Of a stretch of 64,000 nt of DNA, positions 42,607 to 50,320 are shown in pieces (positions within the stretch are counted from its first letter, which is position 1; every line of letters starts with the position of its first letter). The translations under genes were made by a program, and so were the position numbers. The notes beneath the pieces were generated by a model that saw only the letters and a program-made list of their open reading frames with translations, had not been told where the DNA came from and ran no database searches. This DNA comes from SZAS-103 sp964640525 (lineage in GTDB: Bacteria > Pseudomonadota > Gammaproteobacteria > Xanthomonadales > Xanthomonadaceae). The stretch covers positions 1 through 64,000 of the forward strand of contig CAZXGS010000008.1 in assembly GCA_964640525.1 (NCBI GenBank). Reading direction: 5' to 3'.

Positions 42607-44757
42607 TCAAACCCTCTGCGCGTCCTGCACCACCGTCAGCCTGCGGATCCGCGAGATCACCTCGGCCAGGTGGCGCGCCGACTTGACCTCGATCACGAAG
42701 TGCATCACCGAGGCGCTGATGTCGCGTTCCTGGTACTCGACGCTCTCGATGTTGGACTTCGCCTCGGCCACTGCGGCGGCCACCTGCGCCAGCACGCCGG
42801 GCTTGTTGACCACCTCGATGCGCAGCTCCGCCAGGTAGTCGCCCTCGACATTGCGATCCCAACTGATGGCAAGGCATCGGTCGGGCAACTTGCGGTATTC
42901 CGGGACGTTGGGGCACTCCAGCCGGTGCACCACCACGCCTTTGCCGGCGCTCAGATAGCCCATGATCGGATCCCCCGGGATCGGCCGGCAGCAGGCGGCG
43001 AAGCTCAGGATCCCGCGCTCGGCGCCGGAGATCTGGATGTCGTCCGCGCTGGCCGGCCGCGCGTTCTCGTGCGCCGCCCGCCGTGCCAGCACGTGCGCGA
43101 CTTGCGAGGGCATGCGGTTGCCCATGGCGATGTCCGACAACAGCTCCTCCAGGCGCTTGTAGCGGTTGTCGGCCAGGTACTTGTCCAGGCCCGCCTGCGG
43201 CACGGCGTCGAGCGAGGTGCCCTGGGCTTCGAGCGCGCGTTCCAGGATGCGATGGCCCAGATCCACCGCATCCTCGTGCTCGAGGTGCTTGAGGTGGTGG
43301 CGGATCGCGGTGCGCGCCTTGCTGGACACCACGAAATCCAGCCAGTTGGTGCGCGGGCTGGCCGACTTGGCGGTGATCACCTCCACCCGCTGCCCGCTGG
43401 CCAGCTTGGTGCGCAGCGGTACCAGCTTCTTGTCCACTCGCGCCGCCACCGCGTGGTTGCCCACGTCGGTGTGCACCGCGTAGGCGAAGTCCAGGGCGGT
43501 CGAATTGCGCGGCAAGGACATGATCGCGCCCTTTGGCGTGAACAGGTACACCTCGTCGGGGAACAGATCCACCTTGACGTGCTCCAGGAACTCCAGCGAG
43601 GAGCTTGCGTACTGCTGCGACTCCAGCAGGCCACGCAACCAGTCGTGCGCGCGGGTCTGCGCGCTGCTCGGGCTGCCGCCGTGCTTGTACACCCAGTGCG
43701 CGGCAATCCCGCGCTCGGCGATCAGGTCCATGTCCTCGGTGCGGATCTGCACCTCCAGCGGCGAACCGTGCGGCCCGAACAGGACCGTATGCAGCGACTG
43801 GTAACCGTTCACCTTGGGAATGGCGATGAAATCGCGAAAGCGCCCGTCGAGCGGCTTGTACAGCCCGTGCACCGCGCCCAGCGCCTGATAGCACTGGCTC
43901 ACCGTCTGCACCACCACGCGAAAGCCGAACACGTCCATCACCTGCGCGAACGATTTGCTCTCGCTGCGCATCTTGTTGTAGATGCTGTAGGGCGTCTTGA
44001 CACGGCCGACCAGGCGGAATGGCAATCCCTCGCCCGCCAGGCGCTCGGCCAGGCGCATCTCGATCGCGCCCATCGCCTCGCGCCGCGCCAGCGGCTGGCT
44101 GCGGATGCGGCGCGCGATGGTGGCGTGGCGATGCGGATACAGGGTGCGAAAACCCAGATCCTGCAATTCGCTGCGGATGCGGTTCATGCCCAGGCGCTGG
44201 GCGATCGGCGCGTAGATGTCCAGCGTCTCGCGGGCGATGCGCTTCTGGCTGGCCGATACCATCGCTTCGAGCGTGCGCATGTTGTGCAAACGGTCGGCGA
44301 GCTTGATCAGGATCACCCGCAGGTCGCGCGACATCGCCAGCAGCATCTTGCGGAAACTCTCCGCATCGGCCTCCTGGCGATCACGGAACTTGAGTCGATC
44401 GAGCTTGGTGACCCCCTCCACCAGTTCGGCCACGGCCTCGCCGAAACCTTCGGCGAGCACGTCCCGCTGCAGCGGGGTGTCCTCCAGCGCGTCATGCAGG
44501 ATGGCCGCGCACAACGCCTCCACGTCCATGCGCAGGTCGGCGAGGATCGAGGCTACGGCGACGGGGTGGGTGATGTAGGGCTCGCCGCTGCGACGGGTCT
44601 GCCCGGCATGCGCCGATGCACCCAGCAAATAGGCGCGGCGGACGGTCGCGACCTGGTCGGGCGGCAGGTAATCACGCAACTTCGCTTCCAGCGCAGCCAC
44701 GTCATCGGGCACCGTGACCGGCCCGTCCGACGTGAATTGCGTGCGTTGCTCGTCCAT
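42607..44757 (-). CDS. spoT: Bifunctional (p)ppGpp synthetase/hydrolase SpoT
   Basis: A 716-residue RSH enzyme. The hydrolase domain has HAGQTRRSGEPYITHP, the HD pair in LHDALEDT (His88-Asp89) and LIKLADRLHNMRTL. The synthetase domain has KTPYSIYNKM, VFGFRVVVQT, RFRDFIAIPKVNGYQSLHT and EVQIRTEDMDLIAERGIAAHW. TGS (GAIMSLPRNSTALDFAYAVH), CC/zinc-finger-like (CCRPIPGDPIMGY) and ACT (LRIEVVNKPGVLAQVAAAV) domains follow. Retention of HD marks a SpoT/Rel rather than a hydrolase-dead RelA. It sets the stringent-response alarmone level. It follows rpoZ by 140 bp, the usual rpoZ-spoT arrangement. Confidence 0.97.
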   Translation of the reverse strand: MDEQRTQFTSDGPVTVPDDVAALEAKLRDYLPPDQVATVRRAYLLGASAHAGQTRRSGEPYITHPVAVASILADLRMDVEALCAAILHDALEDTPLQRDVLAEGFGEAVAELVEGVTKLDRLKFRDRQEADAESFRKMLLAMSRDLRVILIKLADRLHNMRTLEAMVSASQKRIARETLDIYAPIAQRLGMNRIRSELQDLGFRTLYPHRHATIARRIRSQPLARREAMGAIEMRLAERLAGEGLPFRLVGRVKTPYSIYNKMRSESKSFAQVMDVFGFRVVVQTVSQCYQALGAVHGLYKPLDGRFRDFIAIPKVNGYQSLHTVLFGPHGSPLEVQIRTEDMDLIAERGIAAHWVYKHGGSPSSAQTRAHDWLRGLLESQQYASSSLEFLEHVKVDLFPDEVYLFTPKGAIMSLPRNSTALDFAYAVHTDVGNHAVAARVDKKLVPLRTKLASGQRVEVITAKSASPRTNWLDFVVSSKARTAIRHHLKHLEHEDAVDLGHRILERALEAQGTSLDAVPQAGLDKYLADNRYKRLEELLSDIAMGNRMPSQVAHVLARRAAHENARPASADDIQISGAERGILSFAACCRPIPGDPIMGYLSAGKGVVVHRLECPNVPEYRKLPDRCLAISWDRNVEGDYLAELRIEVVNKPGVLAQVAAAVAEAKSNIESVEYQERDISASVMHFVIEVKSARHLAEVISRIRRLTVVQDAQRV

Positions 44758-44897
44758 GACCCGAGCGTAACCGGGCCGACCGGGCGCGGCAATGCGTCCG
44801 ATTGCCTGCACCGCGGAGGTTGCCCTCGCGTCAAGGCGACGGGGCGATCACGCAGGCGTCATCGAGGGATGCCGCCTGGCGCGGTAAACCGGGACGA

Positions 44898-45197
44898 TCA
44901 GTCGTCGCCGCCCTTGGACATGTCGTCGTCGACGACTTCCGCCGCAGCCCACTCCAGCGCCTCGCGCTCGCGGCGTTCCCGCTCGCTGCGATCGACCTGA
45001 TCGATCGTGGCCTGGTCGATGCGGCGCGCGGCGATCTCGCGCAACGCCAGCACGGTCGGCTTGTCGCCGTGCTCGGTGCCGTCGAGCACCGAAGGCACCC
45101 CGCGCGCCAGCTGGCGGGCGCGCTTGGACGCCATCACCACCAGTTCGAAACGGTTGTCCACCACTTCCAGGCAATCTTCGACGGTCACGCGGGCCAT
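44898..45197 (-). CDS. rpoZ: RNA polymerase omega subunit
   Basis: A 99-residue omega subunit beginning MARVTVEDCLEVVDNRFELV, then VMASKRARQLARG, KPTVLALREIAARRI and an acidic tail (VVDDDMSKGGDD). It helps assemble beta-prime into core polymerase and forms part of a (p)ppGpp binding site in gammaproteobacteria, which suits its position before spoT. The gmk gene that usually precedes it is not here; instead an OmpA-family gene and its terminator lie upstream. Confidence 0.97.
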   Translation of the reverse strand: MARVTVEDCLEVVDNRFELVVMASKRARQLARGVPSVLDGTEHGDKPTVLALREIAARRIDQATIDQVDRSERERREREALEWAAAEVVDDDMSKGGDD

Positions 45198-45358
45198 GCT
45201 TGCTCCAGATCAGATACCGGACAGATGCCCGGGTTCGCGAGTGAACTGTGCATTTTAGGGGTCGGCACGACGCACCGCAACCTCAGCATCACGCAACCGC
45301 GCCATTCGACACCTGTCGACAACAGACGCGCCAGGCCATCCGAGCCACGCAGGACACC

Positions 45359-45392
45359 TAAAAAGCAAGCCCGGCGCGAGGCCGGGCTTGCA
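45359..45392 (-). terminator. Rho-independent terminator of the OmpA-family gene
   Basis: On the minus strand an 11 bp perfect stem (gcaagcccggc/gccgggcttgc, 45365-45391) with a 5 nt loop is followed by TTTTTAG. It lies about 22 nt after the stop of the OmpA-family gene. Confidence 0.9.
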
Positions 45393-45413
45393 TGCACTGC
45401 ATGACGCGCTGGA

Positions 45414-46505
45414 TCAGTTCTGCACGTTCAACTCGGTACGGCGGTTCTGCGCGCGACCGGCCGGGTTGTCCGAACCGTCAGGGTTGGTGTTCGGCGCAAT
45501 CGGGTGGCTCTCGCCGTAACCGTGCGGTCCCACCAAGCGACCGGCATCGATGCCATTCTTCACCAGGAAGTCGTACACGATCTTGGCGCGACGCTCGGAG
45601 AGCTTCATGTTGTAGGCATCCGAACCGATCGAGTCGGTGTGGCCGGCAACCTCCACGCGCAACTGCGGGTACTTGTTCAGCACCGCGACGGCCTCGTTCA
45701 GGATCGCCACCGCATCCGGGCGCAGCTTGGACTTGTCGAAGTCGAAGTTCACGCCACGCAGGTCGATGGTCACCGGAACCGGGCAGCCGTCCGGACCCAC
45801 GGCCGTACCAGCCGCGGTGTTCGGGCACTTGTCGTTGCAGTCGTTGACGCCGTCACCGTCGGAATCCTTGTCCGCGCAGGTGACCACCGGCGCCGGCGCC
45901 GGGGCCGGCTCGACGGGCTTCATCGGCTCCGGACCCAGGGCCACGGTCACGCCGACCGAGGCCAGCAGATCGACGAAGTGGCCGGTCGTTGGCGCCTGCA
46001 CCGAATTGTTGAACCCGTCATAACGGGCGCCAACCTCGGTACGGATGCCGTAACGGCCGTAATTGGCCTGCAGGCCGACGCCGAACACCGCCGCCAGGTT
46101 GTCCTCGGAATTGTGGAAGGGCAGACCGCCGAACCAGTAACCTTCGCGGTTGTGCTGCCAGCCCAGGCCGAAGCGCACGTATGGATTCCAGTCACGCCCC
46201 TCCTTGCGGAAGTGGTACAGGGCATCCAGCGACACGCCATACTGCTGCCAGTGCAGGCCGCTGTCGGGATTGTTCTCGCGCGCGCTCTGGCTGTTGAAGT
46301 TCAGTTCCAGCGCCCAATTGGGCGACAACGGCTTGCCGACACCGATCATGCCGAACGGCGCGTTGTAGTTCTGGCGCGCATTGTCCTGGTAGTTGTAGCC
46401 GAACGATCCGTCGATGTACCAGCGATCGTCGTAGCTCTGCGCAGCCGCGGTCTGCACCAGGCCGATCGCACCAAACAGGGCCAGGCAAAGAATCTTCTTC
46501 TTCAT
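45414..46505 (-). CDS. OmpA-family outer-membrane protein with thrombospondin type-3 calcium motif
   Basis: A 363-residue protein: signal peptide (KILCLALFGAIGLVQTAAA), an N-terminal eight-strand barrel (WYIDGSFGYNYQDNAR to about residue 195, with alternating aromatic strands such as YVRFGLGWQHN), a Pro/Ala linker (EPAPAPAPVV), a short TSP3-like Ca-binding stretch (DKDSDGDGVNDCNDKCPNT), and an OmpA C-terminal peptidoglycan-binding domain with NFDFDKSKLRPDA, VEVAGHTDSIGSDAYNMKLS and ERRAKIVYDFL. It anchors the outer membrane to the cell wall. GAGGAG lies 7 nt before ATG 46505, and a strong terminator follows the gene. Monocistronic. Confidence 0.95.
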   Translation of the reverse strand: MKKKILCLALFGAIGLVQTAAAQSYDDRWYIDGSFGYNYQDNARQNYNAPFGMIGVGKPLSPNWALELNFNSQSARENNPDSGLHWQQYGVSLDALYHFRKEGRDWNPYVRFGLGWQHNREGYWFGGLPFHNSEDNLAAVFGVGLQANYGRYGIRTEVGARYDGFNNSVQAPTTGHFVDLLASVGVTVALGPEPMKPVEPAPAPAPVVTCADKDSDGDGVNDCNDKCPNTAAGTAVGPDGCPVPVTIDLRGVNFDFDKSKLRPDAVAILNEAVAVLNKYPQLRVEVAGHTDSIGSDAYNMKLSERRAKIVYDFLVKNGIDAGRLVGPHGYGESHPIAPNTNPDGSDNPAGRAQNRRTELNVQN

Positions 46506-46658
46506 TTGAATCTCCTCACGGTTTGATGACGACCTTGCGAAACCAATCCAATCCGAAACGGGGCCAGTCCATTGCACTCGGGAAAGCAGCCGCGATCCCC
46601 CGCAAACCGCCTTGTTAACGAGAGACTAACAAGTTCCCGCGATCCGCGCAAGCAGTGT

Positions 46659-48110
46659 CTATTCGGTCACGAATTCGTTCAGCAAGCGTTGGATCGGGGT
46701 CGCATCCAGGGCCGCCGGATCCCTCGCCAGGGCCAGGATGTCATCGACCTTCGCCGCCGGCAGGTGGCCGCGCAGCGCCGCCTCGAACTTGGCCAGCAAC
46801 ACCGGGATACCCTCGACGCGGCGCTTGCGGTGGCCGATCGGATAGTCGATCGACACCTGCTCGGTCGAACTGCCGTCCGCGAAGAACACCTGCACCGAAT
46901 TGCCGATGTAGCGCTTGCCCGGGTCGAAATAATCCTTGGTGAACTGCGGATTCTCCTCCACCGCCATCTTCGCGCGCAGCGCATCGATGCGCGGGTCGGC
47001 GGCCACCGCATCGGTGTAGTCGTCCGCGCTCAGGCGTCCGAAGATCAACGGCACCGCCACCATGTACTGGATGCAATGGTCGCGGTCGGCATAGTTGGCC
47101 AGCGGGCCGGTCTTGTCGATGATGCGCACGCCGGCTTCCTGGGTGCGGATCACGACCCTTTCGATTTCCGCGATCCGATCCTTGACCTGCGGGTGCAGCG
47201 CCATTGCGCACTCCACCGCGGTCTGGGCGTGGAACTCGGCCGGGAAGCTGATCTTGAACAGCACGTTCTCCATCACGTAGCTGCCGAACGGACGTTCGAA
47301 CCGGAACGGCTGGCCCTTGAAGGCGACGTCGTAATAGCCCCACGTCGTTGCGCTCAGCGCGCTCGGATAGCCCACCTCGCCCTTGACCGCGTTCAGCGCA
47401 AGGGTCACCGCACGCCGGCAGGCGTCGCCGGCGGCCCAGCTCTTGCGCGGGCCGGTGTTGGGCGCGTGGCGGTAGGTGCGCAGCGCGCCGTTGTCGATCC
47501 AGCTGTGCGACACCGCGTTGACGATCTGCTCGTGACTGCCGCCGAGCATCGCCGTGGTCACCGCGGTGGACGCCAGCCGGACCAGGATCACGTGGTCGAT
47601 GCCGACCCGGTTGAAGCTGTTCTGCAGCGCGTAGCAGCCCTGGATCTCGTGCGCCTTGATCGCCCAGCCGAGCACGTCGCGCACGGTGATCGGCTTGCCA
47701 CCATCACGCTCGGCCTTGCGCGAGAGGTAATCAGCCACCGCGAGAATGGCGCCGAGGTTGTCGGAGGGGTGGCCCCATTCGGCGGCCAGCCAGGTGTCGT
47801 TGAAGTCCAGCCAGCGCACCTGCACGCCGATGTTGTAGGCGGCCTGCACCGGATCGAGCTCGAAGCCGGTGCCGGGCACGCGCGCGCCGCCAGCCAGCGT
47901 CGCCCCCGGCACGATCGGGCCGAGATGGCGGACGCAGGCCGGATGCTTAATCGCCAGCATCGCGCAGGCCAGCGAGTCCAGCAGCATCCAGCGCGCGGTG
48001 TCGAAGGCTTCGGTGGAGTCGATGCGGTAGCCGGTGACGTAATCGGCGATGTCCACCATCGCCTGGTCGGGTTGGGGTCGAACGGCTGAGCGAATGTCCG
48101 GCTGACTCAT
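46659..48110 (-). CDS. prpD: 2-methylcitrate dehydratase PrpD
   Basis: A 483-residue member of the MmgE/PrpD family: VDIADYVTGYRIDSTEAFDT, LDSLACAMLAIKHP, WLDFNDTWLAAEWGHPSDN with the conserved active-site His/Asp region, and KSWAAGDACRRAVTLAL. The length matches PrpD (about 483) and it has no iron-sulfur cysteines. It dehydrates 2-methylcitrate to 2-methyl-cis-aconitate in propionate breakdown. In strains that also have AcnD and PrpF, as here, the contribution of PrpD can be secondary. It starts about 70 bp after prpF and is the last prp gene of the group. Confidence 0.95.
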   Translation of the reverse strand: MSQPDIRSAVRPQPDQAMVDIADYVTGYRIDSTEAFDTARWMLLDSLACAMLAIKHPACVRHLGPIVPGATLAGGARVPGTGFELDPVQAAYNIGVQVRWLDFNDTWLAAEWGHPSDNLGAILAVADYLSRKAERDGGKPITVRDVLGWAIKAHEIQGCYALQNSFNRVGIDHVILVRLASTAVTTAMLGGSHEQIVNAVSHSWIDNGALRTYRHAPNTGPRKSWAAGDACRRAVTLALNAVKGEVGYPSALSATTWGYYDVAFKGQPFRFERPFGSYVMENVLFKISFPAEFHAQTAVECAMALHPQVKDRIAEIERVVIRTQEAGVRIIDKTGPLANYADRDHCIQYMVAVPLIFGRLSADDYTDAVAADPRIDALRAKMAVEENPQFTKDYFDPGKRYIGNSVQVFFADGSSTEQVSIDYPIGHRKRRVEGIPVLLAKFEAALRGHLPAAKVDDILALARDPAALDATPIQRLLNEFVTE

Positions 48111-48179
48111 GGCCCCACTCCTGACGATTGCAGATGCCCGCGTGTCGCGGCCGGCAGGCGAATGCCGGATCGACCGCGG

Positions 48180-49394
48180 TCAGCTGCGTTCGATCGCCGA
48201 CAACGCTTCCTCCGGTACCCTCACCATGCCTTCCATGAGGATGCGGGCACTGCGGCTCATGCTCGCGCGGACCACCTGCCAGGCGCCATCGACCTGGCGC
48301 GCCTGAGCGCCCACCCGCAAGGTCCCCGAGGGGTGGCCGAAGCGCACCGCCTCGCGCGCGCCGCCACCGGCAGCGCGGTTGACCAAGGTTCCCGGTACCG
48401 CCGCGGCGGCGCCGATCGCCACCGCCGCGGTGCCCATCATGGCGTGGTGCAGCTTGCCCATCGACAGCGCGCGCACGTTCAGGTCGATGTCGGCGGCACG
48501 CACGTTCTTCCCGCTGGAGGCGACGTAGTCCGCAGCCGGGGCGAGGAAGGCGAGCTTCGGGGTGTGCTGGCGCTGGGCGATCTGAGCCAACTCGTCGATC
48601 AGACCCATCTTCAGCGCGCCGTGGGCGCGGATCGTCTCCAGCCGTGCCAGCGCCTTCGCATCCTCGTTGATCGCACCCTGCAGCTCGGTTCCGGCATAAC
48701 CGAGCGCGGCGGCATCGACGAAAACGGTCGGGATGCCGGCATTGATCAGGGTCGCCTGCAGCACGCCCACGCCGGGTACGTCGAGTTCATCGACGAGGTG
48801 GCCAGTGGGGAACATGCCCTTGCCGGCAGCATCGCCGTCACCCTCCTCCGAAGGATCGAGAAATTCCAGAACGATCTCCGCGGCCGGAAAGGTCACGCCG
48901 TCGAGTTCGAAATCGCCGCTCTCCTGCACCTGTCCGTCGGTGATCGGCACATGGGCGAGGATGGTCTTGCCGATGTTGGCCTGCCAGATTCGCACGGTGC
49001 ACACGCCATCGCGCAGGATGCGCGCCGGATCGATCAGCCCGGAGGCGATCGCGAACGGCCCGACCGCCGCCGACAGGTTGCCGCAGTTGCCCGACCAATC
49101 CACGAACGCCTTGTCGATGGCGACCTGGCCGAACAGGTAATCGACGTCGTGGTCGGCGCGCGAGCTGGGCGAGACGATCGCGGTCTTGCTGGTGCTGGAG
49201 GTCGCCCCGCCCATGCCGTCGGTCTGTTTGCCGTAGGGGTCGGGGCTGCCGATCACCCGCAGCAACAGGCTATCGCGCGCGGCGCCGGGAACCTGCGCCG
49301 CGGCCGGCAAGTCGGCCAAGCGGAAGAACACGCCCTTGCTGGTGCCGCCGCGCATGTAGGTGGCGGGGATGCGAAGTTGCGGGGGATGCGGCAT
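48180..49394 (-). CDS. prpF: 2-methylaconitate cis-trans isomerase PrpF
   Basis: A 404-residue protein of the PrpF family (diaminopimelate-epimerase-like fold). It opens IPATYMRGGTSKGVFFRLAD, has SPDPYGKQTDGMGGATSSTSK, and DWSGNCGNLSAAVGPFA with the conserved Cys, then VFVDAAALGYAGTEL and HAMMGTAA near the end. It converts the 2-methyl-trans-aconitate made by AcnD to the cis isomer used next in the cycle. In known operons it lies next to acnD; here parD and parE intervene. Confidence 0.95.
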   Translation of the reverse strand: MPHPPQLRIPATYMRGGTSKGVFFRLADLPAAAQVPGAARDSLLLRVIGSPDPYGKQTDGMGGATSSTSKTAIVSPSSRADHDVDYLFGQVAIDKAFVDWSGNCGNLSAAVGPFAIASGLIDPARILRDGVCTVRIWQANIGKTILAHVPITDGQVQESGDFELDGVTFPAAEIVLEFLDPSEEGDGDAAGKGMFPTGHLVDELDVPGVGVLQATLINAGIPTVFVDAAALGYAGTELQGAINEDAKALARLETIRAHGALKMGLIDELAQIAQRQHTPKLAFLAPAADYVASSGKNVRAADIDLNVRALSMGKLHHAMMGTAAVAIGAAAAVPGTLVNRAAGGGAREAVRFGHPSGTLRVGAQARQVDGAWQVVRASMSRSARILMEGMVRVPEEALSAIERS

Positions 49395-49592
49395 GGCGGG
49401 GATCGCTGGCGGGGATGGGCGAATTGTAACGACCCGCCGACGGCGCTTGCGAACGGGCGATGGCGGGCGACGTCGGGCTGGATCGCTCGCGGATGCGCGC
49501 GAAGCCTTCGAGGCTCGGTTCGGATTTGGCTGCCGGCACTCAGTCGCGTTGCGGGCCGCAGTGGCCAGCGTTCATCCTTCCCCAATACGCGA

Positions 49593-49913
49593 TCAGCCCT
49601 GCTGCAACCATGCCGGAATGCCCCGGTGCGCGTGCAGGACTCGCCCGACCTCGACGTGCCGTGCGCGTTCCACGAAAAACACCAGATACGGGAACCCCTT
49701 GACCGGCCAGCAGCGCAAGCCATCGAGATTGAGCTCGGCCGCGTACGGGGTCGATCCGGCCTTGGGGTAGCTACCGATGTGCCGCAACGCGCCCTGCACC
49801 GCGGCGACCCAGCGCTGGGCCAGTCCCGAACCACCCTCCTTCCGATACCAAGCGGTGGCCTGTCGCAGATCCTGACGGGCCTTGGCGCTGAGGGTGACGC
49901 GCGTTGGCGTCAC
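49593..49913 (-). CDS. parE: ParE/RelE-type toxin
   Basis: A 106-residue protein with the RelE/ParE fold pattern: TLSAKARQDLRQATAWYRKE (N-terminal helices), RWVAAVQGALRHIGSYPKAG, and the C-terminal strands YLVFFVERARHVEVGRVLHAHR ending in IPAWLQQG. ParE-type toxins usually inhibit gyrase, and RelE-type toxins cleave mRNA at the ribosome. The plasmid-stabilisation-like C-terminus favours ParE, but the target is not proved. Its start overlaps the antitoxin stop by 4 nt, the normal antitoxin-first order. Confidence 0.9.
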   Translation of the reverse strand: MTPTRVTLSAKARQDLRQATAWYRKEGGSGLAQRWVAAVQGALRHIGSYPKAGSTPYAAELNLDGLRCWPVKGFPYLVFFVERARHVEVGRVLHAHRGIPAWLQQG

Positions 49914-50149
49914 GGCTCGGATCGGCCTTTAGCGACCTCGCGCAACTGTGCAAAAAACGTCGCGTCTGCTTCTTGGGCCGGCCCCGACCCAAACCCCTCC
50001 ATCAGCAGCGCACGCACTTTCGCCACATCGCGCTGCTTGCGGATCAACTCGCGCAGGTACTCGCTGGTCGAGCCGTAGGCATGTTCGGCGACCTGGGCAT
50101 CGACGAACGCCTTCAGGTCGTCGGGCAAGGAGATGTTCATGGTGGCCAT
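49910..50149 (-). CDS. parD: ParD-type antitoxin
   Basis: A 79-residue protein starting MATMNISLPDDLKAFVDAQV, a ribbon-helix-helix DNA-binding segment (strand then helices, with YGSTSEYLRELIRKQR), followed by an acidic C-terminal arm (EGFGSGPAQEADATFFAQLR) that would wrap the toxin. The family is ParD/CC2985-like. ATG 50149 and ATG 50140 (MNISL) are both possible. ParD normally represses its own operon with its toxin. It sits 171 bp downstream of acnD, interrupting the acnD-prpF order. Confidence 0.9.
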   Translation of the reverse strand: MATMNISLPDDLKAFVDAQVAEHAYGSTSEYLRELIRKQRDVAKVRALLMEGFGSGPAQEADATFFAQLREVAKGRSEP

Positions 50150-50320
50150 GGCGCGTTCCGATGGCAAGGATTGCCATCGAGTCTGCGCCCGGCAGGGTGC
50201 GGCCGCAAGCGGCATCCTGCGCCGGCCGCAGGCATCACCGCGGCGACCCGGCGCCGCACGAGGAAGCGTGTCGTTCCCGCCACGGCCACCGCGCGCCAGG
50301 CCGCACCGTTCCGCCGCGCC

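Noticed and set aside
42349..45000. An 883-codon plus-strand open frame opposite spoT
   Set aside because: Antisense to a complete SpoT protein; no domain.
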